Made by a program: the position numbers and the translations under genes. A stretch of 22,407 nt of DNA from an uncultured Hyphomicrobiales bacterium (GTDB taxonomy: Bacteria; Pseudomonadota; Alphaproteobacteria; Rhizobiales; Xanthobacteraceae): the NCBI GenBank assembly GCA_903891395.1, contig CAITEM010000337.1, positions 1 to 22,407 of the forward strand. The letters are read 5' to 3'. Within the stretch, counting starts at the first letter, position 1. Each line of letters starts with the position of its first letter. Positions 16,231 through 21,670 of the stretch are shown here, in pieces. Under the pieces are notes generated by a model. The model worked only from the letters and a program-made list of their open reading frames with translations, made no database searches and was not told where the DNA came from.

Positions 16231-16620
16231 ATGACTGATTCGGTCGCCAGGCTTTACAAGGCCGTTGTCGCCGTCCGGGGTACGGACCCGACGAAATCGC
16301 GCACGGCCCGGCTCTTGTCGTCAGGCCGCGCCAAGATGGCCAAAAAGCTCGCCGAGGAAGCCGTCGAGGTCGTGATCGACGCGCTTGATGGCCAGACCGA
16401 CGCCGTGGTCCGTGAAAGCGCCGATCTGCTCTACAATCTGGTCGTGCTGTGGGTGCACGCCGGGGTCCATCCCGACGACGTCTGGGCCGAAATGCGCCGC
16501 CGCGAGGACATGTTCGGGATTGCGGAAAAGCTCCCGAAGATGGCAAAAGGCCCTGCGCCCGAGATGCCGCGACGAAAAGTCATAGCTCTGGAAAGCAGGC
16601 GCATTCGCAAGCGCCGCTAA
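16231..16620 (+). CDS. hisE: Phosphoribosyl-ATP pyrophosphohydrolase (HisE/MazG-like)
   Basis: All-alpha NTP pyrophosphatase of the HisE family, 129 aa. The canonical reaction is hydrolysis of phosphoribosyl-ATP to phosphoribosyl-AMP and pyrophosphate in histidine biosynthesis. The metal-binding helices are present: KKLAEEAVEVVIDAL (E42, E43, E46) and RESADLLYNLVVLW (E62, D65). A C-terminal extension of about 30 basic residues (PRRKVIALESRRIRKRR) is longer than in typical HisE. No other his gene is nearby, whereas HisE normally lies at the end of a hisBHAFIE cluster. It may therefore be a paralog with another nucleotide substrate. ATG 16231 is the first in-frame start after the small exported-protein gene. 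Confidence 0.8.
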   Translation: MTDSVARLYKAVVAVRGTDPTKSRTARLLSSGRAKMAKKLAEEAVEVVIDALDGQTDAVVRESADLLYNLVVLWVHAGVHPDDVWAEMRRREDMFGIAEKLPKMAKGPAPEMPRRKVIALESRRIRKRR

Positions 16621-16651
16621 TCCGTCGTCTTTTTCCTCCCTGAGTATCGCC

Positions 16652-17263
16652 ATGACCGTCCAGGCCTCCGCGCCGCGTTCTTTGCTTCGCCGTCTTTATG
16701 ACTGGTGCATCGACGCCGCCCACAAACCGCACGCGATGTGGACCATGGGCGGCATCGCCTTTGCCGAAAGCTCCTTCTTTCCCGTTCCGCCCGACGTCAT
16801 GCTGATCCCGATGGCGCTGGCCTATCCGCAGCGCGCTTACGTCATGGCGGCTTGGTGCACGGTCGCTTCCGTCCTCGGTGGCATGGTCGGCTACGCGATC
16901 GGTGCGCTGCTCTATGACTCGGTCGGTGCCTGGCTGATCCACCTTTACGGCTACGGCGACAAGGTCGAGACTTTCCGCAGCGCCTATGCGCAGTGGGGCG
17001 CCTGGATCATCCTGCTCAAGGGGCTGACGCCGATCCCCTACAAGATCGTCACAATCACGTCGGGCTTCGCCGGTTATAATTTTCTGCTGTTCGTGGTATT
17101 CTCAATTATTGCGCGTGCCGGACGGTTCTTCCTGCTGGCCTTCCTGTTGCACCGTTATGGCGAACAGGCTCGGCACATCATTGAAAAGCGCCTCGGTCTC
17201 TGGGTCACGCTGGGCGCCGCGGTGGTCGTCATCGGCATCGTGCTTGCGGTATACTTGATATAG
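16652..17263 (+). CDS. YqaA/DedA-family membrane protein (VTT domain)
   Basis: Inner-membrane protein of 203 aa with about five hydrophobic segments. It carries the SNARE-associated/VTT-domain signatures of the YqaA branch: FAESSFFPVPPDVMLIPMAL near residue 38 and a later re-entrant motif LLKGLTPIPYKIVTITSGFAG, both with the conserved proline and glycine residues. DedA-family proteins are linked to lipid flipping (undecaprenyl phosphate in some) and membrane homeostasis. The gene begins 31 bases after the HisE-like stop and could be cotranscribed with it. Its ligand is not readable. Confidence 0.88.
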   Translation: MTVQASAPRSLLRRLYDWCIDAAHKPHAMWTMGGIAFAESSFFPVPPDVMLIPMALAYPQRAYVMAAWCTVASVLGGMVGYAIGALLYDSVGAWLIHLYGYGDKVETFRSAYAQWGAWIILLKGLTPIPYKIVTITSGFAGYNFLLFVVFSIIARAGRFFLLAFLLHRYGEQARHIIEKRLGLWVTLGAAVVVIGIVLAVYLI

Positions 17264-17323
17264 CCGGCTCGGCACTTGTTGATGTGCCGCGCGGCAGGCC
17301 TGAAAGGTCGTGTTGGGGCGGCG

Positions 17324-17833
17324 ATGAGCTTTGAACCGAAGCAACTTCAGTCGAAACGCGCATCGCGCAGCATTGGCATTTGTCTGCTCGTGACTGCCAT
17401 CATGACATCGGCATTGGCGTTGGCCCAGGAGCGCGGCCGCCCGCCCGAGGAGCCCGGATTTTTCGAAGGTATTTCGCGCTGGTTCGACGAAACGTTCTCC
17501 GGCGCAGGCCGCCAGGTCGAGAATTTTGGCCATGAGGCCGGCGTTGCCGCCAAGACCACGGTCAACGGCGCTCGGGATGCCGCCGGCGCGGTGGTCCGTA
17601 TTCCCGCGGCTCGCGTAATGTCCGGTCACGCCAAATGCGTCAATGCGCCGAACGGCGCGCCCGATTGTCTGGCCGCCGCCGAAGCGCTCTGCAAGCAAAA
17701 GGGCTTTGACACCGGCAAGAGTCTCGACATGACCACGGCCGAGGTTTGCCCGCCCAAAGTGCTGATGTCGGGCCGCAGCACGGTCGGCGAATGCAGGGAT
17801 GAAACCTTCGTCTCCCGCGCGCTCTGTCAGTAA
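17324..17833 (+). CDS. Exported Cys-rich hypothetical protein
   Basis: A 169-aa protein of unknown function. ATG 17324 follows a GGGGCGG stretch; ATG 17282 and tandem TTGs at 17276/17279 are alternatives. A hydrophobic segment (ICLLVTAIMTSALALAQE, about 18-35) acts as signal peptide. The middle GISRWFDETFSG and QVENFGHEAGVAAKT is amphipathic, and the C-terminal third has six cysteines (KC, DC, LC, VC, EC, LC), suggesting three disulfides in the periplasm. DsbB, an oxidative-folding enzyme, is encoded about 3 kb away at 21091, but linkage is not implied. The gene lies between the YqaA gene and the second binding protein. Confidence 0.8.
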   Translation: MSFEPKQLQSKRASRSIGICLLVTAIMTSALALAQERGRPPEEPGFFEGISRWFDETFSGAGRQVENFGHEAGVAAKTTVNGARDAAGAVVRIPAARVMSGHAKCVNAPNGAPDCLAAAEALCKQKGFDTGKSLDMTTAEVCPPKVLMSGRSTVGECRDETFVSRALCQ

Positions 17834-17935
17834 GCCTCTGCCGCGCGGCGGCTTGTACCGTTGCGGAATGAACGCGCCGGCACGGTGTTATAAAATTAGT
17901 CGCACAACAAGAATGAAACTCTCCGGGAGAATGAG

Positions 17936-18901
17936 ATGATGAAGAGCCTCTTTGCCGCCGCTCTTGCTTCGGGCCTTGTGTTTGCCGCCGTGCACGACGC
18001 GCGTGCTGAGGAGACCAAGGTCTCCGTCATCGTGTTCCCCGGGGTGCAGGACCTGCCGATGTTCGCGGCGCAGGCCAAGGGCTTCTATGCCAAGCGCGGC
18101 CTGAGCGTGGATATCAAGTTTACCGTGAATTCGGATGAACTGCGCGGCGGTCTCGCCGAGGGCAAATATCAGATCGCGCATTCGGCCATCGACAATGCCT
18201 TTGCGCTCAAGGACAAGGCGAACGCCGACGTTGCCGTCGTGCTCGGCGGCGACAACAGCTTCAACCATCTGCTGGTGCAGCCTGACATCACGTCGCTCGC
18301 CGAGGTCAAAGGCAAGACGGTGGCCGTCGATGCCATCAACACGGCCTACGCTTTTCAGCTCTACGAAATGCTGAAACAGAAGGGCGTCAACAAAGGCGAC
18401 TACGAGATTAAGCTCGCTGGCGGCACCGCCTTGCGGCTCGACGCCATGCTCAAGGACAAAAACGTGGTCGCGGCGATGATGAATCCACCGTTCTCGACCC
18501 GCGCCGTAAAAGAAGGCCTCAAGGACATGGGCACCGCGGCGGCCGCGCTCGGCGCCTATCAGGGCTCATCGGCTTTCGTGCTGCGTCCCTGGGCGCAGGC
18601 AAATTCCGAGACGCTTGAGAAATATATTCAGGCCTATATCGACGGCTGGCGCTGGGCCTTCGATCCGAAAAACAAAGCCGAGGTCGTCAAGCTCCTGGTC
18701 GAGCGGCTGAAGTTGACGGAGGACATCGCGACGCAGGCGTTCGACGGCACCAAAAACGATTCCGCCAAAGATGGCGCCGTCGATATGGAAGGCGTCAAGA
18801 ACGTGCTGAAACTCCGCGCTCAGTACGAAGGCGGCGCGCCGGCCGATCCGGCGAAATATCTCGATCTGTCCTATTACAAGAAGGCGATTGCGGGGATGTA
18901 A
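17936..18901 (+). CDS. ABC transporter substrate-binding protein (NMT1-like), orphan
   Basis: Second solute receptor without a neighbouring permease or ATPase, 321 aa. A GGGAG lies about 10 nt before ATG 17936 (an ATG at 17939 is also possible). The signal peptide is 1-24 (HDARAEE). Signature segments are DLPMFAAQAKGFYAKRGLSVDIKF, GLAEGKYQIAHSAIDNAF and VKGKTVAVDAINTAYAFQLYEML, matching NMT1/thiamine-precursor and sulfonate receptor architecture. It is unlike the 14489-15514 protein in most of its sequence, so it is not a tandem duplicate. The palindromic repeat at 18919 begins 17 bases after its stop and may stabilise or terminate its mRNA. Confidence 0.9.
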   Translation: MMKSLFAAALASGLVFAAVHDARAEETKVSVIVFPGVQDLPMFAAQAKGFYAKRGLSVDIKFTVNSDELRGGLAEGKYQIAHSAIDNAFALKDKANADVAVVLGGDNSFNHLLVQPDITSLAEVKGKTVAVDAINTAYAFQLYEMLKQKGVNKGDYEIKLAGGTALRLDAMLKDKNVVAAMMNPPFSTRAVKEGLKDMGTAAAALGAYQGSSAFVLRPWAQANSETLEKYIQAYIDGWRWAFDPKNKAEVVKLLVERLKLTEDIATQAFDGTKNDSAKDGAVDMEGVKNVLKLRAQYEGGAPADPAKYLDLSYYKKAIAGM

Positions 18902-18918
18902 GACAAGTTTGGCCCGTC

Positions 18919-19020
18919 GTCATTCCGGGGCGCGAGTGAAACTCGCGAACCCGGAATCCAGAACTGTTCATTGTGCATCTGGATTCCGGGTCCGGCGCTA
19001 CCGCGCCGTCCCGGAATGAC
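18919..19020. repeat. Palindromic intergenic repeat, copy 2 (GTCATTCCGGGG...CCCGGAATGAC)
   Basis: A 102-bp element with the same ends and inner arms (GGAATCCAGA / TCTGGATTCC) as the element at 843-939. Its side hairpins differ (CGCGAGTGAAACTCGCG and GGCGCTACCGCGCC). It lies between two convergent genes, the binding protein and the DUF6494 gene, with only 5 bases to the latter's stop codon. It may serve as a bidirectional 3' mRNA element. Confidence 0.85.
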
Positions 19021-19025
19021 AGGCG

Positions 19026-19232
19026 CTACTCCAGCTCGATCGTGCCGTCGATGGTGTGGGTGAGTGAGACATCGCCGATGGTCAGCACCATCTGCGCGGG
19101 GACTGATTTTTTGCCCTTGAGTTTTCCATCCGCCGCGGCGGCGCGGATCGCTTTCTCGATTTCCTGCTGCGAGGTCACGCCGACGATCTTGAGGAATTTG
19201 CGCAATGACATGTTGAGAGCTTCTTCGTTCAT
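19026..19232 (-). CDS. DUF6494 family protein
   Basis: A 68-aa cytoplasmic protein beginning MNEEALNMSLRKFLKIVGVT and continuing SQQEIEKAIRAAAADGKL, the recognisable DUF6494 opening. The second half (VPAQMVLTIGDVSLTHTIDG) is beta-rich. ATG 19232 has GGAGA about 7 nt upstream; the longer frame to 19316 lacks a ribosome site. The family is short and conserved in alphaproteobacteria with no known function. It stands alone on the minus strand between a palindromic repeat and the tRNA-Leu region. Confidence 0.85.
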   Translation of the reverse strand: MNEEALNMSLRKFLKIVGVTSQQEIEKAIRAAAADGKLKGKKSVPAQMVLTIGDVSLTHTIDGTIELE

Positions 19233-19364
19233 CGCGGGTCTCCGGGGCGAGAGAATCCTCGTTTTGTCAGCATAGTCGAGCCGGGAGGGTCCTGAAAGCG
19301 TCGTATCCGCAGGCAAACCGGGGTGCCGTTGACCCCGCGATTTCCAACGCTATATTCCGGCGCA

Positions 19365-19413
19365 GCGCATGAGGCCGAAAAGTGGCTGCCGGTTTTCGGA
19401 AAACCTCATGCGC
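19365..19413. repeat. Nested palindrome of Rhizobiales intergenic type
   Basis: Outer arms GCGCATGAGG and CCTCATGCGC are perfect 10-bp inverted repeats; inside them CCGAAAA pairs with TTTTCGG around a GTGGCTGCCGG loop. The composition (CGGAAAA, GTGG, CCGGTTTTC) resembles the very common Rhizobiales palindrome around GCATGATC. It ends 10 bases before tRNA-Leu and may be its upstream regulatory or repeat element. Confidence 0.8.
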
Positions 19414-19423
19414 TCGTGAAGAT

Positions 19424-19508
19424 GCCCCCATGGCGGAACTGGTAGACGCGCCTGACTCAAAATCAGGTACCGCAAGGTGTGCTGGTTCGATTCCGGCTGG
19501 GGGCACCA
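19424..19508 (+). tRNA. tRNA-Leu (anticodon CAA)
   Basis: A complete class-II tRNA, 85 nt with encoded CCA. Acceptor GCCCCCA pairs with TGGGGGC, the discriminator is A and CCA is at 19506-19508. The anticodon stem CCTGA/TCAGG encloses loop CTCAAAA, so the anticodon is CAA, reading the UUG codon. A long variable arm and the T-loop TTCGATT are present. A short open frame crossing it (MAELVDAPDSKSG...) is only a translation shadow. Bases just after it show no T-run terminator. Confidence 0.97.
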
Positions 19509-19577
19509 CCTTTACGATCCATTGTTGTTTGCATTCGTCGCCGCCTGTACGGGCGCCGCTAAGCATTGTGTGGTGAT

Positions 19578-19594
19578 GTGCCCGAAGTGGGCAC
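19578..19594. other. Short hairpin overlapping the 3' end of the tRNA-like gene
   Basis: GTGCCC and GGGCAC form a perfect 6-bp inverted repeat with a 5-nt loop. It includes the encoded CCA, the discriminator and the last acceptor bases of the minus-strand tRNA-like gene. In a precursor transcript it would compete with the acceptor stem. No T-run follows, so it is not an ordinary terminator. Confidence 0.45.
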
Positions 19595-19689
19595 GGCGGC
19601 GGGACTTGAACCCACAACCTCCTGCAGTTAGATACTCGTTGGTCGCCAAAACCAACGGCAGGCGCTCTATCCTGTTGAGCTACGCCGCG
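19588..19689 (-). tRNA. Atypical tRNA-like gene with a 32-nt anticodon loop
   Basis: On the minus strand from 19689 a full cloverleaf folds: acceptor CGCGGCG with CGCCGTG (one G-U), TA linker, D-stem GCTC/GAGC around AACAGGATA, anticodon stem CCTGC/GCAGG, variable AGGTT, T-stem GTGGG/CCCGC with loop TTCAAGT, discriminator C, then encoded CCA. Without the extra 25 nt it would be a standard 77-nt tRNA. The anticodon loop is 32 nt (19626-19657) instead of 7: CGTTGGT pairs with ACCAACG around a 7-nt loop TTTGGCG, followed by an 11-nt 3' bulge. No conventional 7-nt anticodon is present. The D-loop and 3' half resemble Arg tRNAs, but C1-G72 and C73 do not. It could be a tRNA pseudogene, a specialised tRNA-like RNA, or a tRNA with a short insert. 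Aminoacylation cannot be predicted. Confidence 0.75.
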
Positions 19690-19691
19690 AG

Positions 19692-19727
19692 ATTAGAGAC
19701 GTTTAGCTTGCCGCTGCCGTCTCTAAT
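19692..19727. terminator. Hairpin spanning the HTH gene stop; plus-strand terminator or processing stem
   Basis: ATTAGAGAC and GTCTCTAAT form a perfect 9-bp stem with an 18-nt loop. On the plus strand it is followed by TTTTTT, as in a rho-independent terminator facing the tRNA-Leu direction. On the minus strand it covers the HTH stop codon and ends two bases before the tRNA-like 5' end. It may therefore be an RNase cleavage site separating mRNA and tRNA. The two readings cannot be separated by eye. Confidence 0.6.
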
Positions 19728-20185
19728 TTTTTTGCCTTCAGTTTCTTTTGTTCCTTAGCCTTCGTGAATTCGGGTTCGAGTAGCTTGAGTTTTGCTACCA
19801 GTCCGGCGAGGGAATAAGCGTTGCTCGTTTGCTTTTTCCCTGAGAAACGTTCGATACGTTTTACGAAGCCGGCCTTTTCAAGCTTGGTGATGTGGCGCTG
19901 GACTTGTCGCGGACTCTTCCCCATGCGGCCGGCGATGCGGTCTTTTGCTGGGTAGGGGTCCTTGTCGGCCTCCCACCAGTGTTCAGCGAGCTGCACGAGC
20001 ACATTTAGCATTACCGGGCTGAGCTTGAGCTTGCCCTGCGCGCGGAGGAGCAAATTAGGCAACGGCGTAAAGCCGAGCTTCATTACCTGCGGTGACCACT
20101 TGTCCTCAACGCGCTGCTTGGGCTTTTTCGGCAGCGGCAACTTGATGACGGTGGCAGAGATCGGGGGTGTTGCTGTTTTTTCCAT
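19703..20185 (-). CDS. Winged-helix (HTH_36-like) DNA-binding protein, mobile-element type
   Basis: A 160-aa basic protein. Residues about 54-113 form a winged helix: LKLSPVMLNVLVQLAEHWWEADKDPYPAKDRIAGRMGKSPRQVQRHITKLEKAGFVKR. The PYPAKDRIAGRMGKSPRQVQRHI part is the pattern seen in phage and plasmid replication-initiator or regulatory proteins (HTH_36 type). The N-terminus has a KPKQR basic patch and the C-terminus a Lys-rich tail (TKAKEQKKLKAKK). ATG 20185 is used; an in-frame TTG at 20239 would add 18 residues. Base composition is clearly AT-richer than flanking genes, suggesting transfer. The stop is 13 nt before the tRNA-like gene on the same strand, so cotranscription is likely. Exact role (repressor, initiator, tRNA-associated factor) is unknown. 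Confidence 0.78.
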   Translation of the reverse strand: MEKTATPPISATVIKLPLPKKPKQRVEDKWSPQVMKLGFTPLPNLLLRAQGKLKLSPVMLNVLVQLAEHWWEADKDPYPAKDRIAGRMGKSPRQVQRHITKLEKAGFVKRIERFSGKKQTSNAYSLAGLVAKLKLLEPEFTKAKEQKKLKAKKLETAAAS

Positions 20186-20239
20186 CTTCAAGGATATGCT
20201 CCATGGAAATCGATTCAACAATATGTGCGCGAGCCTCAA

Positions 20240-20460
20240 GGGAGGTCACTTTTGACCGGGTTCTATACGTTATACTGCGTACTGTGTGGATGCGTACTAG
20301 TAGACGATGCGATCTACTTCGTCGGACATGCCTGACCGGCCTGCCCAGGACAAATATGTCACGGGCAGGAGGACACAAGTGTCTCCCTAAAAATTTTCAG
20401 TCGGCTATTTTCGACAAGCGTTGAGGCACCATCCCTACAGCTTCTGTTGGGTCTGAACCG
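20240..20460. promoter_or_regulatory. Palindrome-rich upstream region of the HTH gene
   Basis: A 221-bp non-coding, AT-richer stretch. It holds GGTCA-CTTT-TGACC at 20244-20257, next to the HTH 5' end, and a directly repeated TGCGTACT (20276-20283 and 20291-20298, spaced 15 bp). It also holds a strong nested hairpin CCTGCCC-AG-GACA-AATA-TGTC-AC-GGGCAGG at 20340-20369, and an imperfect GGAGGACAC/GTGTCTCC hairpin at 20368-20386 followed by TAAAAATTTT. Together these suggest an autoregulated promoter or a replication/partition-type site for the HTH protein. No gene is visible here. Confidence 0.5.
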
Positions 20461-20970
20461 TCAATTAAAACTCCCCAGATAATCCAGCTTGCCTATCTTG
20501 AGGCCGTTATGCCGCAGGATGTCGTGCGCCGTGGTGATATGGAAAAAGAAATTCGGCAGCAAAAACTTCGTCACGTATTCGTCGCCGCGAAACGTCTTGG
20601 CGAGTTTACCGAATTTCAGTTCGATCGGTTTGCTCTCGCTGCCGTCGAGATCCTGTGGCTTGACCGCTTTCAGCAGACCGATGGTCTTCTCGATCCGCTG
20701 TTTAAGTTCGTCGAGCGTGGTTTCGGTGTCGGGAAAGCCCGGCATCGTCGCGCCGGTCAGCCGGGCGATCGCGCCCTTCGAGGTGTCGCTGGCGCGCTGC
20801 ACCTGTCCGGCCAGCGATGACATATCCGGCGCCAGCCTGGCGTTGACCAGAACCGACGGATCAAACTTGTTGTCCGCCGCATAGGTCGCGGCCTTGTCGA
20901 TATAGCCCGACAGAACCGTCAAGCCGCGGATGAGGACGGGAATGGTGACGTCATACATCGAAAAAGACAT
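20461..20970 (-). CDS. DUF1993 family protein
   Basis: A 169-aa cytoplasmic protein of the DUF1993 family, DinB-like helical bundle in predicted shape. Recognisable segments are MSFSMYDVTIPVLIRGLTVLSGYIDKA at the N-terminus, ARLAPDMSSLAGQVQRASDTSKGAIARLTG in the middle, and the conserved late FLLPNFFFHITTAHDILRHNG with two histidines that could bind a metal. ATG 20970 has AAAGG a suitable distance upstream. It is divergent from dsbB, sharing a 120-bp gap. Function unknown; members are often found near oxidative-stress or small-molecule genes, which does not inform this one. Confidence 0.88.
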   Translation of the reverse strand: MSFSMYDVTIPVLIRGLTVLSGYIDKAATYAADNKFDPSVLVNARLAPDMSSLAGQVQRASDTSKGAIARLTGATMPGFPDTETTLDELKQRIEKTIGLLKAVKPQDLDGSESKPIELKFGKLAKTFRGDEYVTKFLLPNFFFHITTAHDILRHNGLKIGKLDYLGSFN

Positions 20971-21090
20971 GGTTTGGCCTTTCAAGGCTGAGTCCTTGGG
21001 GTCCATCGGACATAGGGTGGAAATCTCGGGCGTCCAGCCCCACGCAGCCGGTACCTTGACGGCGCTGCAGCCCGGCGTCAGAAGCGACGA

Positions 21091-21627
21091 ATGAACGACT
21101 TTCTGGCTCCCCTCCGCCGTGACCCGCCGCTGTCCGCCGCCGCGATCGTCGCAATCGTCGGCGCGCTGACCATCGCCGCCGTGTACTACGTCCAATACGT
21201 CATGCTGCTGGCGCCGTGCCCGCTCTGCCTTGAGCAGCGCTATGCCTTCTATGTCTGCGTGCCGTTGGCAGCCTTGCTGTGGCTCGGCGCCGGCAACGGC
21301 GCGTCGCGCAAGGTCTTGATGCTCGGCTTCATCGTCATCCTGGGCTTCATGCTCTGGAACGCCGGGCTCTCCACCTATCACGCCGGCGTCGAGTGGAAAT
21401 GGTGGCAGGGCCCGACGGATTGTTCCGGCCCGATCGACAGGCTCGGCTCCGTCGGCGGCCTGCTGAACCAGTTGCAGCGTATCAGCCTGGTGCGGTGCGA
21501 CGAGGCGGCCATCCGTATTCTCGGGATTTCGTTGTCCGGCTACGATGTGCTGGTATCGCTGTTCCTGGCCGCGGTCGCGGCCTGGGGCGGCAAAGCCGCG
21601 TGGAAACGGCACGAGCCGGAAGAATGA
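21091..21627 (+). CDS. dsbB: Disulfide bond formation protein B
   Basis: Inner-membrane quinone reductase that reoxidises the periplasmic thiol oxidase DsbA and so drives disulfide formation, 178 aa. Four hydrophobic segments are visible. The first redox pair is CPLC (C43, C46) after the first helix. The second pair is C111 (TDCSGP) and C136 (LVRCDE) in the second periplasmic loop, the usual DsbB arrangement, and the quinone-site LEQR (about 47-50) follows CPLC. No strong ribosome site precedes ATG 21091; upstream is the divergent DUF1993 gene. No dsbA is in the window. Cys-rich exported proteins and c-type haem proteins elsewhere in the window would be plausible clients of the pathway in general terms. 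Confidence 0.93.
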   Translation: MNDFLAPLRRDPPLSAAAIVAIVGALTIAAVYYVQYVMLLAPCPLCLEQRYAFYVCVPLAALLWLGAGNGASRKVLMLGFIVILGFMLWNAGLSTYHAGVEWKWWQGPTDCSGPIDRLGSVGGLLNQLQRISLVRCDEAAIRILGISLSGYDVLVSLFLAAVAAWGGKAAWKRHEPEE

Positions 21628-21670
21628 TAAGAACCATAAAAGTCAAAAGAGCAGGGACAAGGGAACTGGA

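Noticed and set aside
19382..19576. Short plus-strand frame beginning MAAGFRKTSC and containing MAELVDAPDSKSG
   Set aside because: This is the well-known translated shadow of a tRNA-Leu gene, not a protein.
19626..19657. Group I intron in the tRNA-like gene
   Set aside because: The extra sequence is only 25 nt, far below a self-splicing intron, with no P/Q/R/S core.
20106..20378. 90-aa minus-strand frame upstream of and overlapping the HTH gene
   Set aside because: No ribosome site, Arg/Ser-rich shadow composition, and it crosses the palindromic region.
19501..20431. Possible attL/attR duplication of the tRNA-Leu 3' end (GGCACCA at 19502 and 20425)
   Set aside because: Only 7 identical bases; too short to claim an integration site without a recombinase gene.
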